Origin: Magnetovibrio sp.
GTDB lineage: Bacteria > Pseudomonadota > Alphaproteobacteria > Rhodospirillales > Magnetovibrionaceae
NCBI RefSeq assembly: GCF_036568125.1
Contig: NZ_DATCTF010000013.1
Span: 1 to 64,000 of the forward strand
DNA: 64,000 nucleotides
Direction of reading: 5' to 3'
How positions within the stretch are numbered: the first letter of the stretch is position 1; the number at the start of each line of letters is the position of its first letter. Positions 8,983 through 17,028 of the stretch are shown in pieces. Below the pieces are notes generated by a model. The model searched no databases, was not told the origin of the DNA, and saw only the letters and a program-made list of their open reading frames with translations. Both the position numbers and the translations under genes were made by a program.

Positions 8983-9614
8983 ACGAACGTCAAGCCGCGT
9001 AAGTCTGGAACCGTGTGCGTGCCTTGGGGGAAGGGACTGGGGCGGTTAGTGGCGACGCGACCGATAAATGCGATCCCCGTTTCGTGGGCAGCGGTCCAGT
9101 CGGCCATGGCGTCGCCGATAAACACACAGTCATTTGGGTTCAATCCATGCGTCGCGGCGAGCGCGCGTACGATGTCGGTTTTGGATGTCGGCGAACCGTG
9201 CACACTGGTGAGCCAACCCATCATGGCGCGGCGTTGAGCGATGCGTTTGATTTCGTCGTCAGGCGTGCCGGACACCACGAACAGCTTGCAGATTTTATGA
9301 TGAGATTGCAGCAGCTCCAGCGCGCCGAGCACCCACGGCGCGTCCACCACCGCGTCCTCGACCAGTTGGGCATAGCGGAGCGTTAAGGCGTCGAGCTCAT
9401 CTTGGTTTAACCGTTTACCGAGAAAGTGCTCATGGCAATGGCGTAACTTGACGACCCGCGAGATGCCGTCGTGCGCGCCGTGGTAGGCCATGATATGCGC
9501 CAGCACATCGGCAGGCTGATCGGCGTAAATCGCTTTGAACGCCTTGGATTTGATCTCGACCGATTCAACCAAGACGCCATCGAAATCGAGAAAAAGGGCC
9601 TGTACGTGTTTCAC
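8979..9614 (-). CDS. HAD-superfamily hydrolase (phosphoglycolate phosphatase / beta-PGM-like)
   Basis: A small cytoplasmic HAD phosphatase of 211 aa with a helical cap. Motif I is LFLDFDGVLVESV, motif II is in KLFVVSGTPDDE, the motif III lysine is in GSPTSKTDIV, and motif IV is CVFIGDAMADWTAA. The family includes phosphoglycolate phosphatases, beta-phosphoglucomutases and phosphonatases. I do not see the PhnX lysine context clearly enough to call it a phosphonoacetaldehyde hydrolase. It converges on the phnE2 gene with a four-base overlap. Its substrate is unknown. Confidence 0.82.
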   Translation of the reverse strand: MKHVQALFLDFDGVLVESVEIKSKAFKAIYADQPADVLAHIMAYHGAHDGISRVVKLRHCHEHFLGKRLNQDELDALTLRYAQLVEDAVVDAPWVLGALELLQSHHKICKLFVVSGTPDDEIKRIAQRRAMMGWLTSVHGSPTSKTDIVRALAATHGLNPNDCVFIGDAMADWTAAHETGIAFIGRVATNRPSPFPQGTHTVPDLRGLTFV

Positions 9615-9647
9615 GGTTGTGGCTTTCGTTGTGCTTTGGAGGGTGTA

Positions 9648-9835
9648 TTTTGATACACTGACGCGCAGTTATAAAGGTTGGGGGTGAGAAATATCGGTTT
9701 ACGCCAGCCCTTGGGCTCTATAGAACACAGCCAAGTTGAATTGTTCCGCCGCGCACGAGGTCGCGGCGACGTGCCGCCGCCTCAGCGAAAGAGACGCAAT
9801 ACGGCGCACGAAACCCGCGTTCCGAAAGAAAAAAA
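9648..9835 (+). promoter_or_regulatory. Promoter and long structured leader of the DEAD-box helicase gene
   Basis: A -10-like TATAAA (9670-9675) lies 16 bp after TTTTGA (9648-9653). A start near 9682 would give an untranslated leader of about 150 bases. Within it CGCCGCG (9747-9753) pairs with CGCGGCG (9762-9768). No clear Shine-Dalgarno sequence precedes the ATG, only an A-rich stretch. Long leaders with structure are typical of cold-shock helicase genes; that this one is cold-regulated is inference. Confidence 0.45.
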
Positions 9836-11815
9836 ATGATAGATTTCGAAGGCGTCATTCCGGCGCTTGGCCAGGCGTTGAATAAGCGCGGCTACACCGA
9901 ATTGACCCAAGTGCAAAAGGCGGTTCTGGCTCCCGAACTGAAAGACGCCGACGCATTGGTGTCGGCGCAGACCGGCTCGGGTAAGACCGTGGCGTTCGGT
10001 TTGGCGATGGCCCCAACGCTGCTGGGCGACGAAGAACGCTTCGACCGCGCCGACAAGCCGTTGGCTTTGGCAGTGGCGCCGACACGCGAATTGGCGCTGC
10101 AGGTGATGCGCGAACTGGAATGGCTGTACGCCGAAACCGGTGCCAAGGTGGTTTCGTGCGTCGGTGGCATGGACATGCGCACCGAGCGGCGCAACCTGCA
10201 AAACGGCGCGCACATCGTGGTCGGCACGCCCGGGCGCTTGCGCGATCATATCGAACGCGGCTCGTTCGACACTTCCAACCTCAAGGGCGTGGTGCTGGAC
10301 GAAGCGGACGAAATGCTCGATCTCGGCTTTCGCGATGATTTGGAATACATCCTCGATGCCGCACCGGCGGATCGGCGCACGTTGTTGTTTTCGGCCACCG
10401 TGTCGCGTCCCATCGCCACATTGGCCAAGCGCTTTCAGCGCGATGCGGTGCGTGTCACCACCACGGCGGAACGCGAACAGCACCTCGACATCGAATACCG
10501 CGCCTTGACGATTGCGCCCAACGATCGGGAAAACGCCATCATCAACGTGTTGCGCTATTACGAAGCCAAAAGCGCCATCGTTTTCTGCGCCACCCGCGCC
10601 ACCGTCAACCACATGACCAGCCGCTTCAACAACCGCGGCTTTTCGGTGGTCGCATTGTCGGGCGAACTGAGCCAAAACGAACGTACCCATGCCTTGCAGG
10701 CCATGCGCGACGGCCGCGCACGGGTGTGCATCGCCACCGACGTGGCAGCGCGCGGCATCGATTTGCCGAACCTGGAACTGGTCATTCACGCCGATATCCC
10801 CAAAAGCCGCGAACCGCTGTTGCACCGTAGCGGACGCACCGGCCGCGCCGGGCGCAAGGGCACCAGCGTGTTGATCGTGCCGCACAACTGGCGCAAGCGC
10901 ACCGAACGTTTGTTGAGCAGCGCCAACATCGAGGCCGAATGGGCCGCACCGCCATCGTTGGATGAAATCGCCCAGCGCGACCATCAGCGCATTCTCGACG
11001 CCCCGGCGCTGTCGGAGCCTTTGAGCGACGACGAAAAGGCCTTCGCCCAAGAACTGCTCTCCAAGCACGGCGCGGAGCAAATCGCGGCGGCGTATTTGCG
11101 TCTGCATCGTTCCGACCAACCGGCGCCTGAGGAACTGATCGACGCCGGACCGCAAGAACGCGAAAAGCCGCAGCGCGATGACTTCAAGAACGGCGTATGG
11201 TTCTCGTTGTCGGTGGGCCGCAAGCACAATGCCGAACCGCGCTGGTTGTTACCGATGCTGTGTCGTGCCGGTCACATCACCAAGCGCGACATCGGGGCGA
11301 TTAAAATTCATCAAAACGAAACCCATATCGAGCTCGCGCCCGAAAGCGTCGACAAATTTCTCGAAGCCATCGGCCCCAGCCGTAAGGTGGAAAAAACCAT
11401 CACCGTGGATCGCCTCAAAGGCGTGCCGGATGCGCCGAAGGATGAGCCCAAAGGCAACTTTAAAGACGGCCCGCCCGCCAATCCCTATGCAAAAAAGCGC
11501 CCGTTCAAGGGCAAGTCTCATGGTGCGAAAAAACCTTACGGCGATAAGCCGAGTTTTGAGCAGGACCGCGCCCCGGCGAAACGCAAGACCTTGACCATCG
11601 ATGCGAAACCGGACGGGAAAGCCGATTCCAAGCCGTGGGAAAAGGCGGCAAAAAAGCCGAAAAAAACCTACAAACCGAAATTTGCCAAGGGCGATGACAA
11701 GTCGGGCTCGAAAACGGGGTCCAAGTCCGATGCAAAGCCGCGCACAAGCGGGTTCGGCGCTCACAAGGCCGGCTCCAGCCCTTTGAAGCGCAAAAAGACC
11801 TACAGAAAGGACTAA
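9836..11815 (+). CDS. DEAD-box RNA helicase with DbpA-type RNA-binding domain
   Basis: An ATP-dependent RNA helicase of 659 aa, CsdA/DeaD/DbpA-like, expected to act in ribosome assembly or mRNA turnover. The core shows AQTGSGKT (motif I), PTRELALQ (Ia), DEADEMLDLGF (II), FSATVSRP (III), ATDVAARGIDLP (V) and HRSGRTGRAGRKG (VI). After a linker comes the DbpA-type RNA-recognition domain (about residues 455-520, starting VWFSLSVGRKHNAEPRWLLP). The last 130 residues are a low-complexity Lys/Pro/Gly-rich basic tail that probably binds RNA without a fixed fold. It is transcribed alone from a long leader. Confidence 0.95.
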   Translation: MIDFEGVIPALGQALNKRGYTELTQVQKAVLAPELKDADALVSAQTGSGKTVAFGLAMAPTLLGDEERFDRADKPLALAVAPTRELALQVMRELEWLYAETGAKVVSCVGGMDMRTERRNLQNGAHIVVGTPGRLRDHIERGSFDTSNLKGVVLDEADEMLDLGFRDDLEYILDAAPADRRTLLFSATVSRPIATLAKRFQRDAVRVTTTAEREQHLDIEYRALTIAPNDRENAIINVLRYYEAKSAIVFCATRATVNHMTSRFNNRGFSVVALSGELSQNERTHALQAMRDGRARVCIATDVAARGIDLPNLELVIHADIPKSREPLLHRSGRTGRAGRKGTSVLIVPHNWRKRTERLLSSANIEAEWAAPPSLDEIAQRDHQRILDAPALSEPLSDDEKAFAQELLSKHGAEQIAAAYLRLHRSDQPAPEELIDAGPQEREKPQRDDFKNGVWFSLSVGRKHNAEPRWLLPMLCRAGHITKRDIGAIKIHQNETHIELAPESVDKFLEAIGPSRKVEKTITVDRLKGVPDAPKDEPKGNFKDGPPANPYAKKRPFKGKSHGAKKPYGDKPSFEQDRAPAKRKTLTIDAKPDGKADSKPWEKAAKKPKKTYKPKFAKGDDKSGSKTGSKSDAKPRTSGFGAHKAGSSPLKRKKTYRKD

Positions 11816-11869
11816 GCGCCTCAAAGGCGGTAAGTTCGTTCATTTTGAGGGCCCGTGCCGCTTGTTTCG

Positions 11870-12520
11870 TCAGGCGTGCGGGCCTTCGATGCATTCGCCG
11901 AGCAGATGCAGCAACGCGTCGCTGGTCATTTTCATGATGTGATCGTGCACCGGACCTTTGTAGGCGATTTCCTGATTGGCCAGAGCCATATCCCATTCCA
12001 GTAGGATGGACGCCATCGCGGTGGCCCGTTCAGACGGGCAGGACGGTGCGAAGTGGAGAATGTATCCCGCAATCTTGGCGGTGGCCCAGTTGAGATAGTC
12101 CTGATCCAACTTGCGCAGGTCCGCGAACACGCCCATGGCCTGCATCAGCCTGGATTCCAGCTTGGCGGAATAACCGACGTCCTCAAGTGCGACGAGAAAA
12201 TTCATGAAAAAATCCCGCCAGTCGGTGGTGCCGTCCAGGGCTTGGTCCGCCTCGGAAAAAACCACCTTGGCCGCCGCGATCCAGCTTTCGTACAAGCTGT
12301 AGACGATGGCATGCTTGTTGGGAAAAAACTGATACAGGGTCGAGATGTTAACCCCGGCCCGCTTGGCAATATGCCGGGTGGTGAGCTTTTCGATGCCATG
12401 TTCGGACAGCAAATCTGCAGCCGACTGCAAAATTCGTTCAAGCGCGTCGCGAGAACGGTCTTGATGCGGGGCGCGGCGTTGTTGCAGATGCTCTGGCGGA
12501 ATGGGCTGGGCCCTGGACAT
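11870..12520 (-). CDS. TetR-family transcriptional regulator
   Basis: A 216-aa repressor-type protein. The helix-turn-helix lies at about residues 30-75: ILQSAADLLSEHGIEKLTTR, then HIAKRAGVNISTLYQFFPNK, which is the TetR consensus. The C-terminal ligand-binding domain is divergent and gives no hint of the effector. No obvious target gene is divergently transcribed close by. A palindrome at 12644-12657, about 125 bp upstream of its start, may be its operator or that of another regulator. Confidence 0.9.
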   Translation of the reverse strand: MSRAQPIPPEHLQQRRAPHQDRSRDALERILQSAADLLSEHGIEKLTTRHIAKRAGVNISTLYQFFPNKHAIVYSLYESWIAAAKVVFSEADQALDGTTDWRDFFMNFLVALEDVGYSAKLESRLMQAMGVFADLRKLDQDYLNWATAKIAGYILHFAPSCPSERATAMASILLEWDMALANQEIAYKGPVHDHIMKMTSDALLHLLGECIEGPHA

Positions 12521-12599
12521 GTCGCCAATCCTGTTCGTTGCGGTTGAACTCTATTGCTACCTTATTCTGCGATGATGAAGCAAATGGTCCGAGGTGCAA

Positions 12600-12735
12600 T
12601 CGTCAGCTTGCAAAACATAAACTTTTGTTTTATTTTTTGTCGCATGTGAACTCACATATGACTTTAATTGGGTGACGACTGTGCAAGCCGTTTCGGCGGT
12701 TTGGCCTTCTACCCTCGCAGGCGTTACCCGAATTC
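12600..12735 (+). ncRNA. Possible small RNA ahead of an orphan terminator
   Basis: The gap 12521-12857 holds no recognisable protein gene. A strong rightward terminator (12736-12768) has no gene in front of it on the plus strand. The stretch before it is AT-rich around 12610-12640, contains the palindrome ATGTGAACTCACAT (12644-12657), and then a small CCGTTTCGG-type hairpin near 12685. A short transcript from this region is an inference; its 5' end is not defined. Confidence 0.3.
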
Positions 12736-12768
12736 AACCGGATCCCGTTCTCGGGGTCCGGTTTTTTC
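12736..12768 (+). terminator. Strong intrinsic terminator with no upstream gene
   Basis: A 12-bp stem (AACCGGATCCCG with CGGGGTCCGGTT, one T-G pair) has a TTCT loop and runs into a T run. It is one of the best terminators in the window but follows no plus-strand gene. Confidence 0.85.
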
Positions 12769-12857
12769 TGCCATAGGCCGGGACAAGCCCCTGGCGATGC
12801 GAACGGGCACGGAGTAAATTCAGGGTCACTCGCGTTACCTTGGTCAGGAATATTGTT

Positions 12858-14264
12858 ATGCCCAATTGTCTCATCGATCCGATCGACTCAGCTGTGCCCG
12901 TCGAAACCATCCGCGAAGAGGCGTATGATGGTTGGCTTGCGGGTCAATCCGATGCCGTGCGCCGTTGGCTGACGGCTTGCGGGTTTAAGGGGCAGGGCGG
13001 TCAAGTGGCATTGCTGCCGGGCGAGCAAGGTCCGCGCGGGGCGATATACGTGATCGGCGGCAACGAAGATCGCGGTGGGCTGTGGTCTTGGTCCGGTCTT
13101 TGGGATGGCTTGAAGAGCGGTGTGTACCGCATCGTTACTGAACTCAGCGCTGCGGACGCTTTTGACGCGGCGATGGGTTTTGCGTTGGCTGCGTATAGCT
13201 TTGATCGCTACAGAAAAGTCGAAAACACCGAACAGGACGACGCGGACACGCTGTTACTGGTGTGGCCGGAAGGCTGCGATCAAGCCGCCGTGCGTGGGGC
13301 ATATGGCGCGACCGTTTTGGTGCGCGATTTAATCAACACCCCGGCGTCCGACCTCGGCCCGACGGAGCTGTCGGCGGCGGCCAAGGAACTGGCGGATGCT
13401 TCTGGTGCGTCGTTTCGCGAAATCGTCGGCGTGGATTTGATCCGCGAAGATTTCCCCGCCGTTTACGCGGTCGGACGTGGCGCGGAAGAAAGCCGTGCGC
13501 CGCGCTTGCTTGAATTCACCTGGGGCCGCGCCGACGCCCCAACCGTGACGTTGGTTGGCAAAGGCGTGACCTTCGACACCGGCGGTTTGGACATCAAGTC
13601 GACAACCGGCATGAAGCTGATGAAAAAAGACATGGGCGGCGCTGCGCATGCGTTGGGCTTGGCGTCGATGATCATGGCGGCGAAGCTGGATGTGCGGCTG
13701 CGGGTCATCATCGCGGCGGTGGAAAACAGCGTGTCCGGCACCGCCATGCGCCCCTTGGACGTCATCGGCACACGCAAGGGCCTCAGCGTCGAAATCGGCA
13801 ACACCGATGCCGAAGGGCGGGTGATCCTGGCCGATGCCTTGGCGTTGGCCAGCGAAGACCGCCCCGATATCGTGTTCGATTTCGCGACCTTGACGGGCGC
13901 GGCGCGGGTCGCGTTGGGGACGGAACTTCCGGCGCTGTTTTGCAATGACGATACTCTGGCCGCAGAAATACTCGATGCGGGCACACAAACCGCCGACCCG
14001 CTGTGGCGCCTACCGCTGCATGGGCCTTACAAAAAACAGACCAAAAGCAAGATCGCGGATTTGCGCAACGATACGGACAGCTCGTATGGCGGCGCGATCA
14101 TGGCGGCATTATTCTTGGAACATTTCGTCGGCGAAGGCGTATCGTGGGCACATGTGGATTTGATGGGATGGAACGTATCGGCGCAATCGGGCAAGCCCGA
14201 AGGCGGTGAAGCCATGTCGATGCGTGCCCTGTTCGAGGTGTTGGCCCGCCGATACGGCAGTTGA
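12858..14264 (+). CDS. Leucyl aminopeptidase family (M17) metallopeptidase
   Basis: A cytosolic dizinc aminopeptidase of 468 aa that removes N-terminal residues from peptides. The N-terminal macro-like domain is followed by the catalytic domain with VGKGVTFDTGGLDIKS (metal-binding Lys and Asp), MKKDMGGAAH and NTDAEGRVILADAL (metal-binding Asp and Glu, catalytic Arg). I chose the ATG at 12858 because AGGA lies 8 bases upstream; an in-frame TTG 18 bases earlier has no site. It is somewhat shorter than E. coli PepA and closer to the PepB-like branch common in alphaproteobacteria. It stands alone between a terminator and a MarR-type gene. Confidence 0.92.
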   Translation: MPNCLIDPIDSAVPVETIREEAYDGWLAGQSDAVRRWLTACGFKGQGGQVALLPGEQGPRGAIYVIGGNEDRGGLWSWSGLWDGLKSGVYRIVTELSAADAFDAAMGFALAAYSFDRYRKVENTEQDDADTLLLVWPEGCDQAAVRGAYGATVLVRDLINTPASDLGPTELSAAAKELADASGASFREIVGVDLIREDFPAVYAVGRGAEESRAPRLLEFTWGRADAPTVTLVGKGVTFDTGGLDIKSTTGMKLMKKDMGGAAHALGLASMIMAAKLDVRLRVIIAAVENSVSGTAMRPLDVIGTRKGLSVEIGNTDAEGRVILADALALASEDRPDIVFDFATLTGAARVALGTELPALFCNDDTLAAEILDAGTQTADPLWRLPLHGPYKKQTKSKIADLRNDTDSSYGGAIMAALFLEHFVGEGVSWAHVDLMGWNVSAQSGKPEGGEAMSMRALFEVLARRYGS

Positions 14265-14371
14265 ACGAGCATTGTGACTTGCCCCGATCATCGGCGTCGG
14301 CTACAAATAGACCGCTATCGTAACGAATCGATTCGCACACTCGTTTCGCGCAAAAGGGGAAACACGCCATC

Positions 14372-14728
14372 ATGTCCATCGAACTTTCCGAACTGGATGC
14401 TTTGGATTTGTGGCGTCGCGCCATCGTCAGCAGCGTACGTTTGGATGCACCGGACCTGACGGCGCGTCAAATGGCCTTGTTGTTGACCGTTTACCTGACC
14501 CCGCCGCCGCACACCGTGCGTGGCTTGGCCGATACGCTCAAGGTTTCAAAACCTGCCATCACTCGCGCCATCGACCGCCTCGGCGATATGGAGTTGGTGC
14601 GCCGCAAGGTCGATGAAGAGGACCGTCGGTCTGTGTTGATCCAGCGCACCGTGCGCGGTTCGGTGTTTTTGCGCGAATACGGCGAACTGATTGTCGCTGC
14701 GGCGCGCGGCATCGCCAACAAAGCGTAA
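14372..14728 (+). CDS. MarR-type winged-helix regulator
   Basis: A small DNA-binding protein of 118 aa. The winged helix-turn-helix reads VRGLADTLKVSKPAITRAID, followed by the wing VRRKVDEEDRRSVLIQRT, which is the MarR signature (DxRxxxxxLT). The dimerisation helices at both ends are shorter than in classic MarR proteins of about 140 aa. It follows the aminopeptidase by about 107 bp and may have its own promoter. Targets are unknown. Confidence 0.82.
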   Translation: MSIELSELDALDLWRRAIVSSVRLDAPDLTARQMALLLTVYLTPPPHTVRGLADTLKVSKPAITRAIDRLGDMELVRRKVDEEDRRSVLIQRTVRGSVFLREYGELIVAAARGIANKA

Positions 14729-14737
14729 AGCGACGCT

Positions 14738-14977
14738 TTATTTATCTCCACAACAAGAGGCATTGGCCTGTATGGGCGGGCACGGCGTGTCCGCGTACGA
14801 GCAAAAGACGCAGCAATCGCCCGGTTTGGGCTTCAGCACCGCGCCGCAACCCTTGCAGTCGTAAAAATACTGACACGCGTCCGTGGGCATGGTTTCGGTT
14901 TCGACGTGGCCGCAGTGTGGGCACGTGATGGTCGATGTGAGCTTGATGTTCCTGGCGTCACGCGGATCAGCCATCAC
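14738..14977 (-). CDS. Cys-rich small protein (GDCCVFCSY family), unknown function
   Basis: A 79-aa protein with eleven cysteines, arranged as CPHCGH, then CKGCG, then GDCCVFCSY, a PCPP motif and a final CC pair. The first CxxC and CxxCG pairs look like a zinc ribbon. The GDCCVFCSY...PCPP block is a conserved signature I have seen in uncharacterised proteobacterial proteins. Its start overlaps by four bases the stop of the NDUFA9-like gene (ATGA), so the two are translationally coupled. A metal or redox role is likely from the cysteines; nothing more can be said. Confidence 0.8.
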   Translation of the reverse strand: MMADPRDARNIKLTSTITCPHCGHVETETMPTDACQYFYDCKGCGAVLKPKPGDCCVFCSYADTPCPPIQANASCCGDK

Positions 14978-16005
14978 ACCTCACGCATGCGCACGCGCCG
15001 ACCCGACGGCGGCTGGTAGCTGCTCAGATACGTGGGCAGAACCGATTCGATGCCCTGCGGCGTGATTCCCAAATCCTTGATGGTGGGATTTTCGCCACTG
15101 AGCACGTTGTCGGTCTTGAGCAACCGCACCTGATCGCGGGTCAGCGGTTTGCCGGGCACGAATTCCATGAAAAACGCGGTGATGTACGCCAGCGGAATCG
15201 GATAGGGCACGATCAAGCGTTTGCGCCCGGTGACTTTGAGCATCAGTTCCATCAAGCGGCGGAAGGTGTAGACCCGCGGCCCGGTCAGCTCGTAGACCTT
15301 GCCGTGGGCGTCGGCGCTATCGAGGCTCTTGATCACGGCGTCGGCGACGTCGCCGACATAGATGGGCTGAAAACGGGTGCCGCCGAAATCGCAGAATTCG
15401 AACGTGGGAAAGCGCCACTGGGTGTCTTGACCGGCTTCCATTTTGAATTTAGGCATGATCGGACAGCCGATGATCGGCACCACCGGGCTCCACCGCGCGA
15501 TCGCGGCGAACATGTTCATGAAACCGTCTTCGGGCCCGAGGATGATCGACGGGCGCAAGATCACCGCTTCTGGAAAAGCGCTTAAAACGGCGCTTTCGCC
15601 TGCGGCCTTGGTCTGGGCGTAGGTGGAATTGGAATCCGCATCCGCGCCCAACGCTGAGATCTGCACCAAGGATTTGACGCCTGCGGCCTTTGCGGCCTTT
15701 GCGACATTGCCCGCGCCCTCGACATGGGCACGTTGAAAGGTGTTGCGGCCGATCGACGCCAGCAGGCCGACGCAGTTGACCACCGCGTCCGCCCCCTCGA
15801 CGGCGCGCGCGACTTCGGCGGCGTTGGCGATGTTGGCTTTGACGGCGACGATCTGGCCTGGATTGCCCAAGGGTTTGAGGAAAATTGCCGATTCGGGATC
15901 GCGGCAAGCGACGCGCACACGATCGCCACGGTTCGCCAGGCGTTGCACGATGTGTCTGCCGACAAAACCGTTTCCGCCGAATACGGTGACCAGACGAGTA
16001 GCCAT
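14974..16005 (-). CDS. NDUFA9-like NAD(P)-binding protein (atypical SDR)
   Basis: A 343-aa Rossmann-fold protein of the atypical short-chain dehydrogenase group. It opens with VTVFGGNGFVGRHIVQRLA, the glycine-rich NAD(P) site, and has the family's NCVGLLASIGRNTFQRAHVEG segment. Bacterial relatives are called complex I NDUFA9 subunit family because they resemble the mitochondrial accessory subunit and are widespread in alphaproteobacteria. Whether the bacterial protein binds complex I is not established. It lies 60 bp after a methyltransferase gene and overlaps the Cys-rich gene. Confidence 0.9.
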   Translation of the reverse strand: MATRLVTVFGGNGFVGRHIVQRLANRGDRVRVACRDPESAIFLKPLGNPGQIVAVKANIANAAEVARAVEGADAVVNCVGLLASIGRNTFQRAHVEGAGNVAKAAKAAGVKSLVQISALGADADSNSTYAQTKAAGESAVLSAFPEAVILRPSIILGPEDGFMNMFAAIARWSPVVPIIGCPIMPKFKMEAGQDTQWRFPTFEFCDFGGTRFQPIYVGDVADAVIKSLDSADAHGKVYELTGPRVYTFRRLMELMLKVTGRKRLIVPYPIPLAYITAFFMEFVPGKPLTRDQVRLLKTDNVLSGENPTIKDLGITPQGIESVLPTYLSSYQPPSGRRVRMREV

Positions 16006-16065
16006 AAATCCCTCCTCAAAACAAATGATGCGTTTGTTGCGTCCCTGGCGACGATATTCGACTCT

Positions 16066-16689
16066 CTAGCCGCGCCGGGCAAGTCCCTTGTAGTGATACG
16101 TCAGCAGTTTCGGCCCATCTAGATAACCTTGTTCAAGCCGTTCAAGCGCGAATCCGGCGGCTGCGATGAGTTGGTCGGGGCGACGATTGAGATGGCAGCC
16201 CCCCGCGCAGCAAGACCACGCCGGTGTCAGGCGGTCCTGCCACCGCGCCAAACGGTCCTCGGGTGCGCGGCCGTGTTCGACGAACAAAAGCCGTCCGCCG
16301 GGTTTGAGAACCCTATACATAGCTTGCAATGCTTTTATTGGATCAGGAATGGTGCACAGCGTCCAGGTTGTGACCACGGTGTCGATGCTGGAGGGCTCAA
16401 GCGGGATATCTTCGCCTTTGAGGGCCAGGAACTCGACCTCAAATGAAGTGTTGGCGGCTTTCGGCTGCGCCTTACGGCGCAGCTTTTCGCTGGGCTCTAA
16501 GGCAAAAAGTTTACACACCTCGGGGCCGTAAAAAGGCATGTTGAGACCCGAGCCCGCGCCAATTTCCAACACAACGCCGGAGGCTTGGGGGATCAGTTGC
16601 TGACGCTCGCGACTGGCCATCGGCGCGCGCATGGCGACGTCGATCAGATGCGGCAAAACGTGGCGGTCATAGTGGTCTCGAAGGGACAT
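16066..16689 (-). CDS. Class I SAM-dependent methyltransferase
   Basis: A 207-aa methyltransferase of the Methyltransf_11 / UbiE-like type. Motif I is VVLEIGAGSGLNMPFY, the acidic residue ending strand 2 is in LFALEPSEKL, and the later motifs are in VVTTWTLCTIPDP and LKPGGRLLFVEHG. The C-terminal CCAGGCHLNRRPDQLI segment is found in phospholipid N-methyltransferase-like and phosphatidylethanolamine methyltransferase-like proteins, so a lipid or quinone substrate is possible. It is the first gene of a probable three-gene leftward unit with the NDUFA9-like and Cys-rich genes. Confidence 0.85.
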   Translation of the reverse strand: MSLRDHYDRHVLPHLIDVAMRAPMASRERQQLIPQASGVVLEIGAGSGLNMPFYGPEVCKLFALEPSEKLRRKAQPKAANTSFEVEFLALKGEDIPLEPSSIDTVVTTWTLCTIPDPIKALQAMYRVLKPGGRLLFVEHGRAPEDRLARWQDRLTPAWSCCAGGCHLNRRPDQLIAAAGFALERLEQGYLDGPKLLTYHYKGLARRG

Positions 16690-16769
16690 GCCCGTACCAT
16701 ACGCCAGCAGCGTTTTTCGATCCAGAGAACTTGAATCGCAAGAAAAACAGGGTAGCCACCGTTATCTGG

Positions 16770-16798
16770 TTGACATCTATCGCACAGAGCTTTAGTTG
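16770..16798 (+). promoter_or_regulatory. Candidate tRNA-Leu promoter
   Basis: A perfect -35 TTGACA (16770-16775) lies about 17 bp before a weak -10-like TAGTTG. The tRNA starts about 40 bases later, consistent with a short 5' leader removed by RNase P. Confidence 0.4.
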
Positions 16799-16839
16799 AT
16801 GCGCCGGACGGCAAAGGCCGCAAGGTCGGTAACTCGTCA

Positions 16840-16926
16840 GCCCAGGTGGCGGAATTGGTAGACGCGCAGGTTTCAGGTACCTGTGGCCGCAAGGTCGTGG
16901 AAGTTCGAGTCTTCTCCTGGGCACCA
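16840..16926 (+). tRNA. tRNA-Leu (CAG)
   Basis: The acceptor stem GCCCAGG pairs with CCTGGGC, followed by discriminator A and an encoded CCA. The anticodon stem CAGGT/ACCTG encloses TTCAGGT, giving CAG. The long variable arm and the D-loop GGTAGACGC are typical of tRNA-Leu. Confidence 0.97.
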
Positions 16927-17028
16927 TCCTCTCAATGCTTTAAAGTCGTCTGACGAGTAAAGCACGATGGGGGGCCGGTTCGTGTGACGAGTGCGCGGCT
17001 CACCGTAAACGGACGGAAAGAGCACGCG

